Shown here: positions 11,346-21,705 of the stretch, one piece after another
Layout: every line of letters starts with the position of its first letter
Numbering within the stretch: position 1 is the stretch's first letter
Assembly: GCA_028551475.1 (NCBI GenBank)
Contig: CM052362.1
Location: forward strand, 3,914,166-3,978,165
Direction of reading: 5' to 3'
DNA length: 64,000 nucleotides
Origin: Casuarina equisetifolia
Lineage: Eukaryota > Streptophyta > Magnoliopsida > Fagales > Casuarinaceae
Notes under the pieces: model-generated
Seen by the model: the letters and a program-made list of their open reading frames with translations, nothing else
Told to the model about the DNA's origin: nothing
Databases searched by the model: none
Translations under genes and position numbers: made by a program

Positions 11346-12310
11346 AAAAAAATTTATGAAATTAAGTTTATAGCTTTAGCAGCAACACATTATTGAAAAA
11401 AAAAAAAAAGTTGAACCACTAAAGAAGGTATTACCTTCATTTTGAAATGTACATAAGATTTCTATTGGTCAATTAATAAGAAAAAGAACATCAAAATGCA
11501 TATTGTAGTAAACACCAAATACCAATAGAAAAAGATGGCAGCACAAGGTAGGCTTTAAGCATCTTAATGAATTCTAAAACTCATAGTTCTTGTAAAATAC
11601 ACTCACAACATGAAACTATATAATTTTACAATAAAAGAAAAATTATAAGAACATCTTTGAAGAACAAATGATTATTAAAAGCTAATTTTAGAGTAATGAA
11701 CGTAGCAAAAAAGTTGCTTCATTAAAATATTGAAAATTCTTCTAAAATAGATTTGAAAAAATTGATTATGCAATTTGATAGCTCTAGTAGCAATACATCA
11801 TTGAAAAAAGAAAAAAGTTAAACAAATGAAAAATGTATCACCTTTATTTTGAAAGGCACATAAGATTTCTATTTGTTAAATAAATAAGAAAAATAACATC
11901 AAAATGCTTTTTGTAATAAACTCCAAGTACCTATAGAAAAAGCTGCGATCAAATGTTAGACTCTAAACATCTTAATGAACACTAAAAATTCATGGTTCTT
12001 GTTAAAAATAGGGAGTATATCCCTTTTTTAAACTTTATTTTTTCTTTTAAAAAAAAAGTATCTAACTTTGAGTAACATTTACTTAAGCAAAAGTCATTTT
12101 TTTTTCTCCTCTTACTGTAGACCAAAGTGTTTTTGGTTTTTTATTTTTTATTTTTTATTTGTTGGATGTTATATGGAGCTCATATATTATTATTATTATT
12201 TATTTGTCAAATTACGTATCCTTAGTGTTGTTTGACCCATTCCGAACAAGGCCAAAGCTAGTTTCATAATTTTCGTAAATTAAAATAATGCCTCCAAACA
12301 AAAATTATTT
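11340..12310. repeat. Copied AT-rich segment, two adjacent diverged copies
   Basis: Two versions of the same segment follow each other (about 11340-11660 and 11660-12310), each with the 'ttctatt.gt' and 'aatagaaaaag' landmarks. The second runs on through 'cttagtgttgtttgaccca' like copies 1 and 26 kb, then joins the orphan exon below. Confidence 0.65.
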
Positions 12311-12393
12311 AGCGGGATTCTTGTTCAGCCAAATGCCTTCAAGTGCTTACCTGTGTAGACAATCTTAGGCTTGCCTTGAATGTCTTATAAAAG

Positions 12394-12454
12394 CATGATG
12401 ATCATGGTAATGCCTCGCAAGTCGGTCGAAGCATTGGTCGCAGGGCTACTGGTG
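12394..12454 (+). pseudogene. Orphan exon 3 of the Arg-rich protein gene
   Basis: These 61 bases match exon 3 at 28587-28647 in length and frame (HDDHGNASQVGRSIGRRATG) and retain the AG acceptor and GTGAGT donor. Flanks (12310-12720) also match 28500-28930, so intron sequence was copied too. There is no exon 1 or 2 nearby and no exon 4 downstream. Confidence 0.75.
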
Positions 12455-13254
12455 GTGAGTTCCTATATATCTTTAAGAATGTACCCGAAGGCCCTTCCTC
12501 AAATTGTTGCTGCTTTTCTTTTATCCATGTCATATAACTACCATGTTCAAATAAATAATGCCTGTAAGCAATTCATCAATTATTTTTCATTCATGTGTGT
12601 ACGTGAAAATTAGTTTTGGTATGATAACTTGTTGAGTAACGAAGTGTTGTATCAACGTAAGATATAATACTTAACAGCGGATCTGGAATAAATAAGGAGT
12701 GTATGCCAAGTTGCACTCTTTGTTCCTACTTCTTGGGTTTTAGTGCAGCCTTGTGAATTATGTTGCTGAGGAGCATAATTTGTATAGGCAATGAGACAAT
12801 ACAGGAAATTCTGATGAGAAAGAAAAAGCGAAAATTTAATTATTATTTGGTTACACTATAATACCACTTTGCCTAAAAGACAAAAATGCAGTACAGAAGA
12901 ATAAAATAATTCATTTAAGGAATGAAAATAGTGATAATATATCATGTTAAAATCTAATTCAAAACAATGGGTTGCAGTATTTTTTAATTAATTCTTCTTT
13001 TAAAGCAGCTTAGGGTTAATAAATCTTTCCAAGTAAATTAATAAACTGACTATTAACCTTAATTAAAATTATTGTTTTAAAAAACAAATGTAGTGTAATA
13101 AAAAGTGGAATTGATATTATAAAATACTTCACGGTTAAGAATCAAATGCTTTTTTTTTCCTTTTTTTTTTTAACACTTGCGGACAAAGTTATAATTTTTT
13201 TCTTTTAAATATACGAAATATAGATGAATTTATTGGTCCCCCGGTAAGAATCAA

Positions 13255-13445
13255 TTGCAACGTGGCAAGATCTGGGACCTCCAGAGCTCCAGATCATAAT
13301 TAAAGGATCCCGATTATCCCGGTCATAATTAAAGTCTTAATCAATACCCAGGCTGGAGTTGCCTCGGGTAGCTTTCAAGGGACACGTGGCGATATCTGGG
13401 AGGTCATATCTCCCGATCATAATTAAAAGAAATCCCGGAAGTATT
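13255..13445 (+). promoter_or_regulatory. DREB2 promoter region with duplicated ACGTGGC (ABRE-like) block
   Basis: Two diverged copies of a ~50-bp block lie upstream of the DREB2 start. Each begins with ACGTGGC (13260-13266 and 13384-13390), then 'gatctggg/gatatctggg', then 'cataattaaa'. The second is a CACGTGGC G-box/ABRE core, the type of site bound by bZIP ABF factors and common in dehydration-response promoters. Spacing to the ATG at 13601 is about 215-340 bp, so part may fall in the 5' UTR; the transcription start is not visible. Confidence 0.55.
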
Positions 13446-13600
13446 AAATATCTCTCTCTACCTTCGCTAAATCAAAACTATCTTGCGTTTTCTGTTCCAA
13501 CCAGGTTTTCTTCTAGAAGCTTCCATACGCGTTTTCTGAGAGAAAGGCTTCAGTAGTTCGTCTGAACTTGCGTATTGGTCGTCGGAAATACGTTATCTCG

Positions 13601-15841
13601 ATGGCCGTGTCATCGGAGGGGAAGGTGGTCAGGTTGGTTTATCGAAAACCTTTCTCGTCGTTTATTTGAGTTTTATGTTTTTTTCATTTTTTTTGTTTTC
13701 TTTATGCGTTTTCATTTTCTCGATTAAGAATTCATGCTTATGGTTCCGGGATGTTCAATTTGGTTACTTGTGGGTTTGAATTGGGGTTGGGGGGGTGGGG
13801 TAGACGCGAACCCCCGTGAGACTCCACCGCGGTACAGAACTGTACTCTATTTCCATCACTACTCTGTTTGGATATGTAGCTTTTATTTAGTGTTACTCTG
13901 ATTGGTTTATCGAGGGAGGGGGAGTTGAACCCCTGCCAGGCCACCGCAATCAGAACTATACTCTATCTCGAGTATTACACTGTTTGGATACGTAGATTTT
14001 ATTTTATTTTGTTTTCTTTCTTCCAACCCTTACTGCAGATTTAACAGTTTTTTTTATCAGGGCAATACCTTATTGTAATTTATTTTGCATATTACTGCTC
14101 AAGATAATTGGGCAATAATTGTGGACAAAGTGCTGACTCGATGTCTCTCTTGCTGTATTAATTTGTTTGAATACGTATATTGTATTTAGTATTACTCTGG
14201 TTGGTTTATGGGGGAAGTGGGATTTTTGCTTCCAACCTTTACTGCAGATTCCAACTGTTCTTTTATAAGGGCAATACTTTATTGTAATTTATTTTGCATT
14301 TTACTACCCAAGATAATCAAGCAATGATTGTGGACCAAGTGCTGACTCGATGTCTCTTTTTGCAGCATTAATCTGTTTGGATACGTAGATTATATTTAGT
14401 ATTACTCTGTATAGTATTACCCCGGTTGGTTTATTGGGGGAGTGAGTGGGAGTCCCCCCATGCTTTGCTGCAATACAGAACTATACTGTATTTTCAGTGT
14501 TACAATATTTGGATATGTAGCTTTTGTTTAGTATTACTCTGGTTGGTTTCTGGGGGGATTGACATTTTTGCTTCCAACCCTTACTGCAGATTCTGACTCT
14601 TTTTTTAATCAGGGCAATACTTAATTGCATTTATTTTGCATTTTACTGCCCAAGATAATTGAGCAATGATTGTGGAAAAAATGCTGACTTGATGTCTCTT
14701 TTTGCAGCATTAATCTGTTTGGATACGTAGGTTATAGTTAATATTACTCTGTTTAGTATTACTTCGGTTGGTTTATTGGGGGAGTGAGTGGGAGTCCCCC
14801 CATGCTCTGCTGCAACACAGAACTATACTGTATTTTCAGTGTTACACTATTTGGATATGTAGCTTTTATTTAGTATCACTCTGTTTAGTATTACTCTGGT
14901 TGGTTTATGGGGGGAGGGATTTTTGCTTCCAACCCGTACTGCAGATTCTGACTCTTTTTTTAACCAGAGCAATACTTTATTGTAATTTACTTTGCATTTT
15001 ACTGCCCAAGATAATTGAGCAATGATTGTGGACAAAGTGCTGACTCGACGTCTCTTCTTGCAGGAAGAGGAAGTCACGGAATGGAGAAGACACAACTCTA
15101 TTAGTGGCTGAGACCCTTTCCAAGTGGAAGGAGCATAATGCTCGGCTTGAAGCTTGCAATATTGAGGGTGAACCAGTTCGTAAAGCTCCAGCCGTGGGGT
15201 CAAAGAAGGGATGTATGAAAGGAAAGGGAGGGCCTGAGAACTCGTTATGTAAGTATAGAGGTGTTAGGCAAAGGACATGGGGGAATTGGGTTGCAGAAAT
15301 CCGCGAGCCAAAAGGGAAAAGGCTCTGGCTTGGCACTTTTGCAGATGCAATTGAAGCCGCCTTTTCCTATGATGAAGCTGCGCGAGCAATTTATGGCACT
15401 CGTGCCCGCCTCAACTTCCGAGATTGCTCCCCATCAACCAGCTATTTGGCAGCAACACCACAAGGTTCTGATTCAACAACCACATCAATCCAGTCTGAAG
15501 TGTATGTAGCTGAGAGTGAAAGCATGATTCCTGCTTCCCACAACTTAAGACACCAGGAAAAGAGAGCTGAATTGGGTTTTGATGTTTCACATGCTCAAGT
15601 CACCGAAGCTGCCATCCCAAGCAATATACCACAGCCAGAAGCAAATCCTGAATTGTCTAACACCAGAAGTGATTCTACTAGCGTTGCAAACTGTGTTTGG
15701 CATGGAGAAGAGTATTCCATGGATGAAATGTTTGATTTGGATGAGTTTATTGCATTCTTGAACAGCAGTCCTCCGAGCAATATGGAATCTGTGCTGGGTT
15801 TCGGTTGTGATGGTTGTCAACCTTGGTTCCCTTTCAACTAG
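13601..15841 (+). CDS. DREB2: DREB2-type AP2/ERF transcription factor (two exons)
   Basis: Exon 1 is 13601-13632 and exon 2 is 15064-15841, joined in phase 2 (GT donor at 13633, TTGCAG acceptor) to give 269 aa. Residues 11-16 are a basic KRKSR-type nuclear localisation signal. Residues about 60-70 carry [12 protein letters not shown], a DREB2 subgroup motif. One AP2 domain spans about 75-129 with [18 protein letters not shown], keeping the valine typical of DREB rather than ERF members; an N replaces the more usual K after TWG. Residues 145-157 ([13 protein letters not shown]) resemble the Ser/Thr-rich negative regulatory/PEST segment of DREB2A. The C-terminal part has an acidic patch ([10 protein letters not shown]) that could activate transcription. 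The family binds DRE/CRT sites (A/GCCGAC) and drives drought and heat genes. The whole frame is open and intact. Confidence 0.92.
13780..15063. repeat. Tandem repeats inside the DREB2 intron, with decoy acceptors
   Basis: Most of the 1.43-kb intron is made of diverged repeats holding 'ggatatgtagcttttatttagtat'-type and 'cttccaacccttactgcagatt'-type sequence. The last units are about 342 and 356 bp, ending in TTTTTGCAG at 14365 and 14707 and in the real acceptor CTTGCAG at 15063. An earlier unit ends near 14155 without CAG. So two upstream copies of the true 3' splice site context exist within the same intron. Confidence 0.8.
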
Positions 15842-16200
15842 CGCACAAAGCCATTTGATTTGTCATGGCAGTGGCAGCAGACATCTTCTGAAGTTGATAG
15901 CTTTTAGTAGATAGATAGTGCAGAATATTAGATTAGTAGATTAGCAAATTAATGTATAGCTTGGTTGTGGATTTATATTCCACATTTTGAGTGAGCTCAT
16001 TCTTTGTAGAGCTAGATGTCTAGACCTAATCTTCTTTTTAGCTGATTGAGATGATTCTTTGTAAGTTCTAGATTTGGGGAATTAACCTCTTCTGTACTTT
16101 GACATTATACCATTTTTTGGTGTATCCTGTTCAATTGATTGATCCATCTAGTTTTGGTTATGCATGATTTGTAATTCAAAAACTTTCTTGTACTCTCTTC
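15842..16200 (+). other. DREB2 3' flank / probable 3' UTR
   Basis: AT-rich, T-rich sequence without a coding frame follows the stop. The polyadenylation site cannot be fixed from sequence alone. Confidence 0.4.
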
Positions 16201-17700
16201 TCTTCCTGCTTCCTTTTTGTTTTGGTTAGGTTTATATATACATTCCAGCCTATTATAAAGTCAAGGAGGTGTAATCAGAATTCTGTGTGAAATAGAAATA
16301 TCTTAGTAACTCTTGGGATGGCATTTATGAATAACTTTTCATGGTTTCAGTATGAACTGCTTCTCTATTTCCGAAGTAGCCTAAATTTAAAAGGTGAAGA
16401 CTTCATCCTCAAGAGTGTTTCATGGACCTTGGTTCATTTCTAGAGGACCAAAGGACCCCTATTACTGGCCTCATTGATATGTAGTTAGAATTACACGAAC
16501 TAGATGAAAGGTGTTATCCATGCCATTGCCAACTTGTATGAACTTGCCATACGGATTCTGGCCATCATGTAGACAAAAGGTATTGTAGCTTTGTATTTGT
16601 ATCATGCGATTTCCCACTAGGCTGATTTCGTTATACATTCTCTGCTAGTCACTGGTTTTAATTTGAGGTTGGGTGTTAAAAGGACCAAAATATTTTATCA
16701 CTTCCTACAGCTGGATGAGCTTTAAATTTAAGTGGGAATATGTTATGGTTCATTAGAGGTGTTGAAAGCCAAAGTAATATTTGCCATACGAGCCTATGGA
16801 TCTCCATGTGTAAGGCCTATTACGAGAGAGAAACGGAACAAAGGACATGCCGACTGGAACTTACAGAGAATTACCTACGCGTTCTTTACCTTTTGTGCAG
16901 TTTGTCTCTATCGTATGCTAGTGGGTATCTGTGTGGAATGCCTAACATTTGCTTTTCCTATACTGCTACACAGGTACTTCTTTGTGCTGTGCTGCTACAT
17001 TGCTACACCTCTTCCATGTATGTTGCTTTTCGTATGTTTGTGCTGATGACAAAAAGGGAGAGATAGTATTGTCTGTGGTTGATAGTACTGGATCATGGCA
17101 TAGTGTTGTTGGTTGTTGAATGCTGTAACTGGTTGTTGCAATACATTGATTATGCAATTGAACTAATCATTGTGCCGTAATTGCTGATTGTAAATCATTG
17201 TGATATGGAAACTGCATATTGTAATGGGGAGTATCAGAAACATGTGTCTTGTAGTAGGGGGGAGCTTTGTGTAGTAAATGAAAATCTGATCTATGTTACG
17301 CATATTGAATATCATTATATAGTGTAAAATAGATAATTTGAGAAATAGAAAATCTGATTTATTGTTATAAAAAAAGGAGTAGATTGCTAAATCCAACGTG
17401 CTACTTTGATAACTATAAGCTATGTATGAAATGGATTAAACTTGATGAATAAATTTTAATGTTCTTGGATATTGTATTTGTTTGTAACAAATGGACTGCT
17501 GTCGCAACAGACATGTTAGAACAAAATTTTGTTATAAAGACAAATGTCATCACATTAGTAGTGAGTTCTATAATTAAAACCATTTGGAATTGTATGATTT
17601 GGAGGCCAAAAATACGTATTAAAACAATGTTGTATGGACTAAAGGAAACTTAGACAGGGAAGGAGGATCGGGCTTCGGTCTTTCCTCAAAGTTCTCCTCA
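16201..17700. other. Intergenic, no gene supported
   Basis: Overlapping short plus-strand frames at 16732-17066 lack family features and overlap each other, as chance frames do. The rest is AT-rich non-coding sequence. Confidence 0.5.
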
Positions 17701-18825
17701 CCATTTTGAAACAAAATGTTTTCATTCCTTCTTGATCAACATCTCGCCATATCTTCCCACCAAGGTAATTTTGTTTTGATGGAAGGGCTACGGTTTTGTG
17801 TAAAATTGGCGCTATCCGAGCTTCTCACATTTTGGTTCCTTTTAAGTTTTTTTGCAAGTTGGATTATTGAGTTATTTGTGAATATTAAAATTTTGTGCAT
17901 CATTCATTTGAAACCTATTGTTTTAAGTTCATAAATGTAAAGATTTGTAGTTAGATAGAGTATCTAAGTAAATCAGAGACTCATGTTGTATCTCAAAGAA
18001 AAATTTCTCTTGTAAATAGAGATTATCAAGGGTTGTATTTTTGGTTTCTACCTTGCAAATTCATATTGTACGTTATGTAAACAATATAAGGGGACCCTTT
18101 GGCTTGTTGCCAAAGCAGGTGGGCTTAGGCACCACACAAGTTGGTCTTGCAGTCAAAATATTGACCATATTTTTGTTGAAGCATATTTTCTCCAGACAGA
18201 GACATTTTATTGTCTAACCAACATTGTAGCTAATGTGGTCTTTCGACATCCTCCAAAAGCAGTCTTAGCAATCACCGAGAACCTCTTTCTTGTACAGCTG
18301 CATCTTCAACTTCTCCAGGTGCACACCGAGGAACTGGGAAAAAGAACCCACCATTTCTGCCGTCCAAATTTATAACCTTAAGACATTTTATTCAGAGTGG
18401 TTTTGGATATCCATCTAGACGGCCAAAGCCTCCACTCCATTCCTTGTATTAAATGGTTGAAGATCAACTTGAAAAAACCTCTTAATGTCCTCGTCCAACT
18501 TGTAGAGCTTCCTCCCATAGTGGGCTTTCATTAAACAGTTCCACCAATTGACTTCTGAGCATCTCCTGATGAGCTTGTTGACCTCCTCCATTTTTTGTAT
18601 TTGGCACCTTGTTTCCTCTTCTGAGTGACCCGCTACTATGTTTAACAGTCTTATCTCTTCAACCAATGATTGCCAAGAATCTAGCGTGGATTCAAGGCGT
18701 CTGAAAAAAGGTTTGAACATACAAGCTTTCTGCACTGCATTTTTAACCGTTTGATACAATTCTGAGAATGCTGATCCAAATGGTGCTCCCAAAGCAGCCC
18801 CTCCAACCATTGTTCCAGTCATCAT
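17700..18825 (-). pseudogene. RPW8-type resistance gene copy with stop and frameshifts
   Basis: An ATG at 18825 opens a 136-residue RPW8 frame (LVGGAA-like start, LVEEIRLLN, CSEVNWWN, VDLQPFNTR) closely matching the 8.8-kb copy. It stops at 18415 where the other copy continues (AVLKD becomes AV-stop), and an extra base follows. The linker (LEKLKMQLYKKE) and P-loop region are further left in another frame and carry indels. The piece 17700-18060 matches the 3'-side sequence at 6230-6310 and 7800-8040. Same family and role as the 8.8-kb copy, and clearly non-functional as a full NLR. Confidence 0.78.
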
Positions 18826-18949
18826 TTTGCTTCATCAACAAACCCAAGAGTAGAGAATCAGAGGAAAAGAAAAATGGAATTTAAGAAGACGAGAATACAT
18901 GGAAATATATGAGCTATCTTTGAAATTTAGAGAATTTTATGTAGAAATA

Positions 18950-19475
18950 AATTGAACCTCCATTTTATTTGTTTCTTTTTCTTCCCCTAGAACCTTAATT
19001 TGTTAAAAATAGTGTCAAACTTGACAATTTTTGCTAAGTGATTTACTTTAAAACACAATCATGTATAAATAGACATAATTAATATTCCCTAATAATATTT
19101 TAGGTTCATAACTGTTAAGATCTCATTCTTGAAGTGTTTAGTCTTATGTCTAACCTTATTAGTAATTAAAATTTATTACCTCCTATCTAAAGTTTTAGGA
19201 TAAACCTCTCAACCTTTAGTATAGTATTAAAATCTTATATTGAGCCTTCTAAGCCCAAAGAGGTCTTCTAATTAAATATCACTTCTTTTAGAAGAGGTCT
19301 TTTAATTAAATATCACTTCTGACAGGAAAAAGATATGTTAGAATTTTGTTTCACACAAAAAGTATCTGACCATATGTCGAATCTTATTACTGGTTAGAGT
19401 TTATTATCTCTTTCCTATGAGATTTTGTATGATCTCCCAACCTTTAATAATACTTAAGTTGAAGTCCACGTGCCC
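18950..19475. other. Repeat-derived intergenic sequence
   Basis: From about 19060 it resembles 10700-11090 ('taggttcataa', 'cctctcaacctttag'), and 'tttaattaaatatcacttct' is doubled near 19268-19320. It may be an old LTR, but no clean termini are visible. Confidence 0.45.
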
Positions 19476-20040
19476 AAAGTCGAAATTCGGAGGTGACGAG
19501 GCCCATGCCTAAAATTTTGCTTTCCTTTTAACCCCGAGGAACCTGCGATGGAATTTCAAGAATTTGGGTTCATGAGGCTCATGGCCTTAGCTCGGAACCG
19601 TCTTGGGCGAATAGACAATAACAGCGCCCGTCGAAAACCGGAGGGTAGAAAATTCTGCGGGCCGTTGAAGACTGATGTCCGGATGGCTTTTTGCTGCGAA
19701 CGATGTCGGCTCTTGGAATTAAACTTTGTCGTTGAAGAGAGCACGTGTATAAGGAAAAATGTTAGGGATAAATTTAAAAAGTTCTTAGAACATATTATTA
19801 TATAAATATCGATCTTATGATATTTCTTAATTATGTGAGATTTATTATCTACATCTTAATATTGTCTTTCATGACAATAGTCAAATTATTAAATTATTAT
19901 GACATTACATTTTATGTAAAAAAAATGTATATATTATTTAGTCTAAAAATGGACTCAAAAAGTTAATGAAATCTATTATAATCTAAACTAAAATTTTATT
20001 ATATTCTTTAATAATGTGAGACTCATTGCTTATATTTTAG
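19475..20040. repeat. GC-rich block, copy 3, plus AT-rich tail
   Basis: It matches 3690-4260. The plus-strand frame 19548-19805 (starting MEFQEFG, 85 codons) is the longest version, but in the 3.7-kb copy the corresponding ATG is lost (ctgtgaatttcaag instead of ctgcgatggaatttcaag), so coding is doubtful. Confidence 0.7.
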
Positions 20041-20233
20041 TGATAATTGTCCAAAAGCTTTTAACATTTCAAAAAACATTATTATGGTAACTACAACTAG
20101 CAACTTTATTGAAAGCAGTGCAACTTCTTTTTGTCACACCTGCAATATCCACGCAAAATTTTGTAGAGCTTTGAGGTACAAATGGTTGTTGAAAGCTAAC
20201 TTCTTAGGACCAATCAAAATCAATGAACATAAC

Positions 20234-20534
20234 TATTGGGATATTCACCAATGCATAAGACAATACACTTGCATATTACCTTTTTGTTTCTATATGTCAA
20301 TGTAATTCTTTCCTTTTTCTATCAATCCTTATAAGAGGTTGATTTTAGGGTTGCCTTATATTAGCTTTACTCATGTTTATGTATAACCTCTTAGGATAGA
20401 ATGTTTATTATTATAGCCGCACATGAGAGTTCACTTTCTTTACAGCTTTGTCTTCTCTTATAACTAGTCTTGGTTTTGTTTGATTAATAAACAAGCTTGT
20501 CTTCCAAATGTACAAGAGTTTATAAAGTTCTTCG
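20234..20534 (+). repeat. 5' LTR of the Copia element
   Basis: It aligns over its length with 25447-25765, differing by substitutions and by a shorter T-rich tract. The last base is G where the 3' LTR has A. Confidence 0.85.
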
Positions 20535-21528
20535 TGGTATTGAGAGCCCAAAGATCTTATGGCATTCCCCATTATGGACTGAATAAAGGGCTTTCTTACT
20601 TGTATGTCATTTGATAGTTTTCTTTTGCACTAGTTTTATTTTTGCTGACAACTCCCTTTGTTTCTCAAGAAGGTTTAACTTTTTTAACCGCACCTTTGTC
20701 CACTAAATAAAGGAATTTCTTCCTCTTGATTGGATTTCTTTTTCTTGCCTAACTTTTGTCTTTTTCTTTGACAAAGTTCAGCTCTCATTGGTTTTGGCCA
20801 TACCTTAATGCTTTTGTTGACAGAGTTCCCTTTACTTTATTTTAAGCTGACTATTCTATTTAGGTAATCTTTGTGCTGTTCTTTGCGAATGATGGGTTTG
20901 TTTCTTCATCACTTTTGGCTATTTTTTTGTGATTCTGCCATTCATGTTTCCACAACCAGGAAGCTCTGTGAAGGCCTCTTCAAGTATCTATTTTACCTTT
21001 TTTGCTTATCCTTTTGATATTATATTTGCTTTACAAACACCTTCCCTTGTTCTCAACCACCAAAATAGAGTCTTGCCGATTTGTCCTAACCATGTCTGCA
21101 AGTGGATCACCATCCTCCTCAATCAAATCACCCTATGTCCTTCCTTATGAAAGGAAGAAAGGAGGCCACAATACCTTACAAACCCATCCTAATTGCATTG
21201 AGACACCTTAACCTCTTTCTATCCCTGTTATTTTTGACCTATCTAGCCCTTTACATCTCCCTAGTAGCAACACTAGTATCCATTTACTACTTTCATTCAA
21301 ACTCACAAGGTTGAATTTTTTGGTTTGGAGCCATACAATGTGGCCAAGTCTTTTGACCAAAAATAAGTTAGTTTTTATGGATGGAAGGTATCCAACAACG
21401 AGCAAAAACTCACCTCTTTTCCCATTATGGGAAAGGTGCAATATTGTTTGCTTAATATGGATCCTTAATTCTCTTTCGGAGCAACTACATACAGGACTTA
21501 TATACATTATCGATGCCTCTAAGTTATA

Positions 21529-21705
21529 GGAAAAGCTTTTTTAATTGCTACAATCAAATGGATGCTAGCCGCCTCTATGATGTCTTGGGAAAAGCTTTTT
21601 TGATTGCTACAATCAAATGGATGTTAGCCGCCTCTATGATGTCTTAGGAAAAGCTTTTTTGATTGCTACAATCAAATGGATGCTAGCCGCCTCTATGATG
21701 TCTTA
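21529..21705 (+). repeat. 59-bp tandem triplication in Copia gag
   Basis: Units start at 21529, 21588 and 21647 with 'ggaaaagctttt' and are nearly identical. Since 59 is not a multiple of three, each unit shifts the gag frame. The near identity suggests the triplication is more recent than much of the element's decay. Confidence 0.85.

Noticed and set aside
14768-15336. Frames on both strands overlapping the DREB2 intron and exon 2
   Set aside because: Shadows of repeat sequence and of the DREB2 coding exon.
16732-17066. Two overlapping plus-strand frames of about 105 codons
   Set aside because: Different frames of the same sequence, Cys/Phe-rich by composition, with no conserved motif or splice context.
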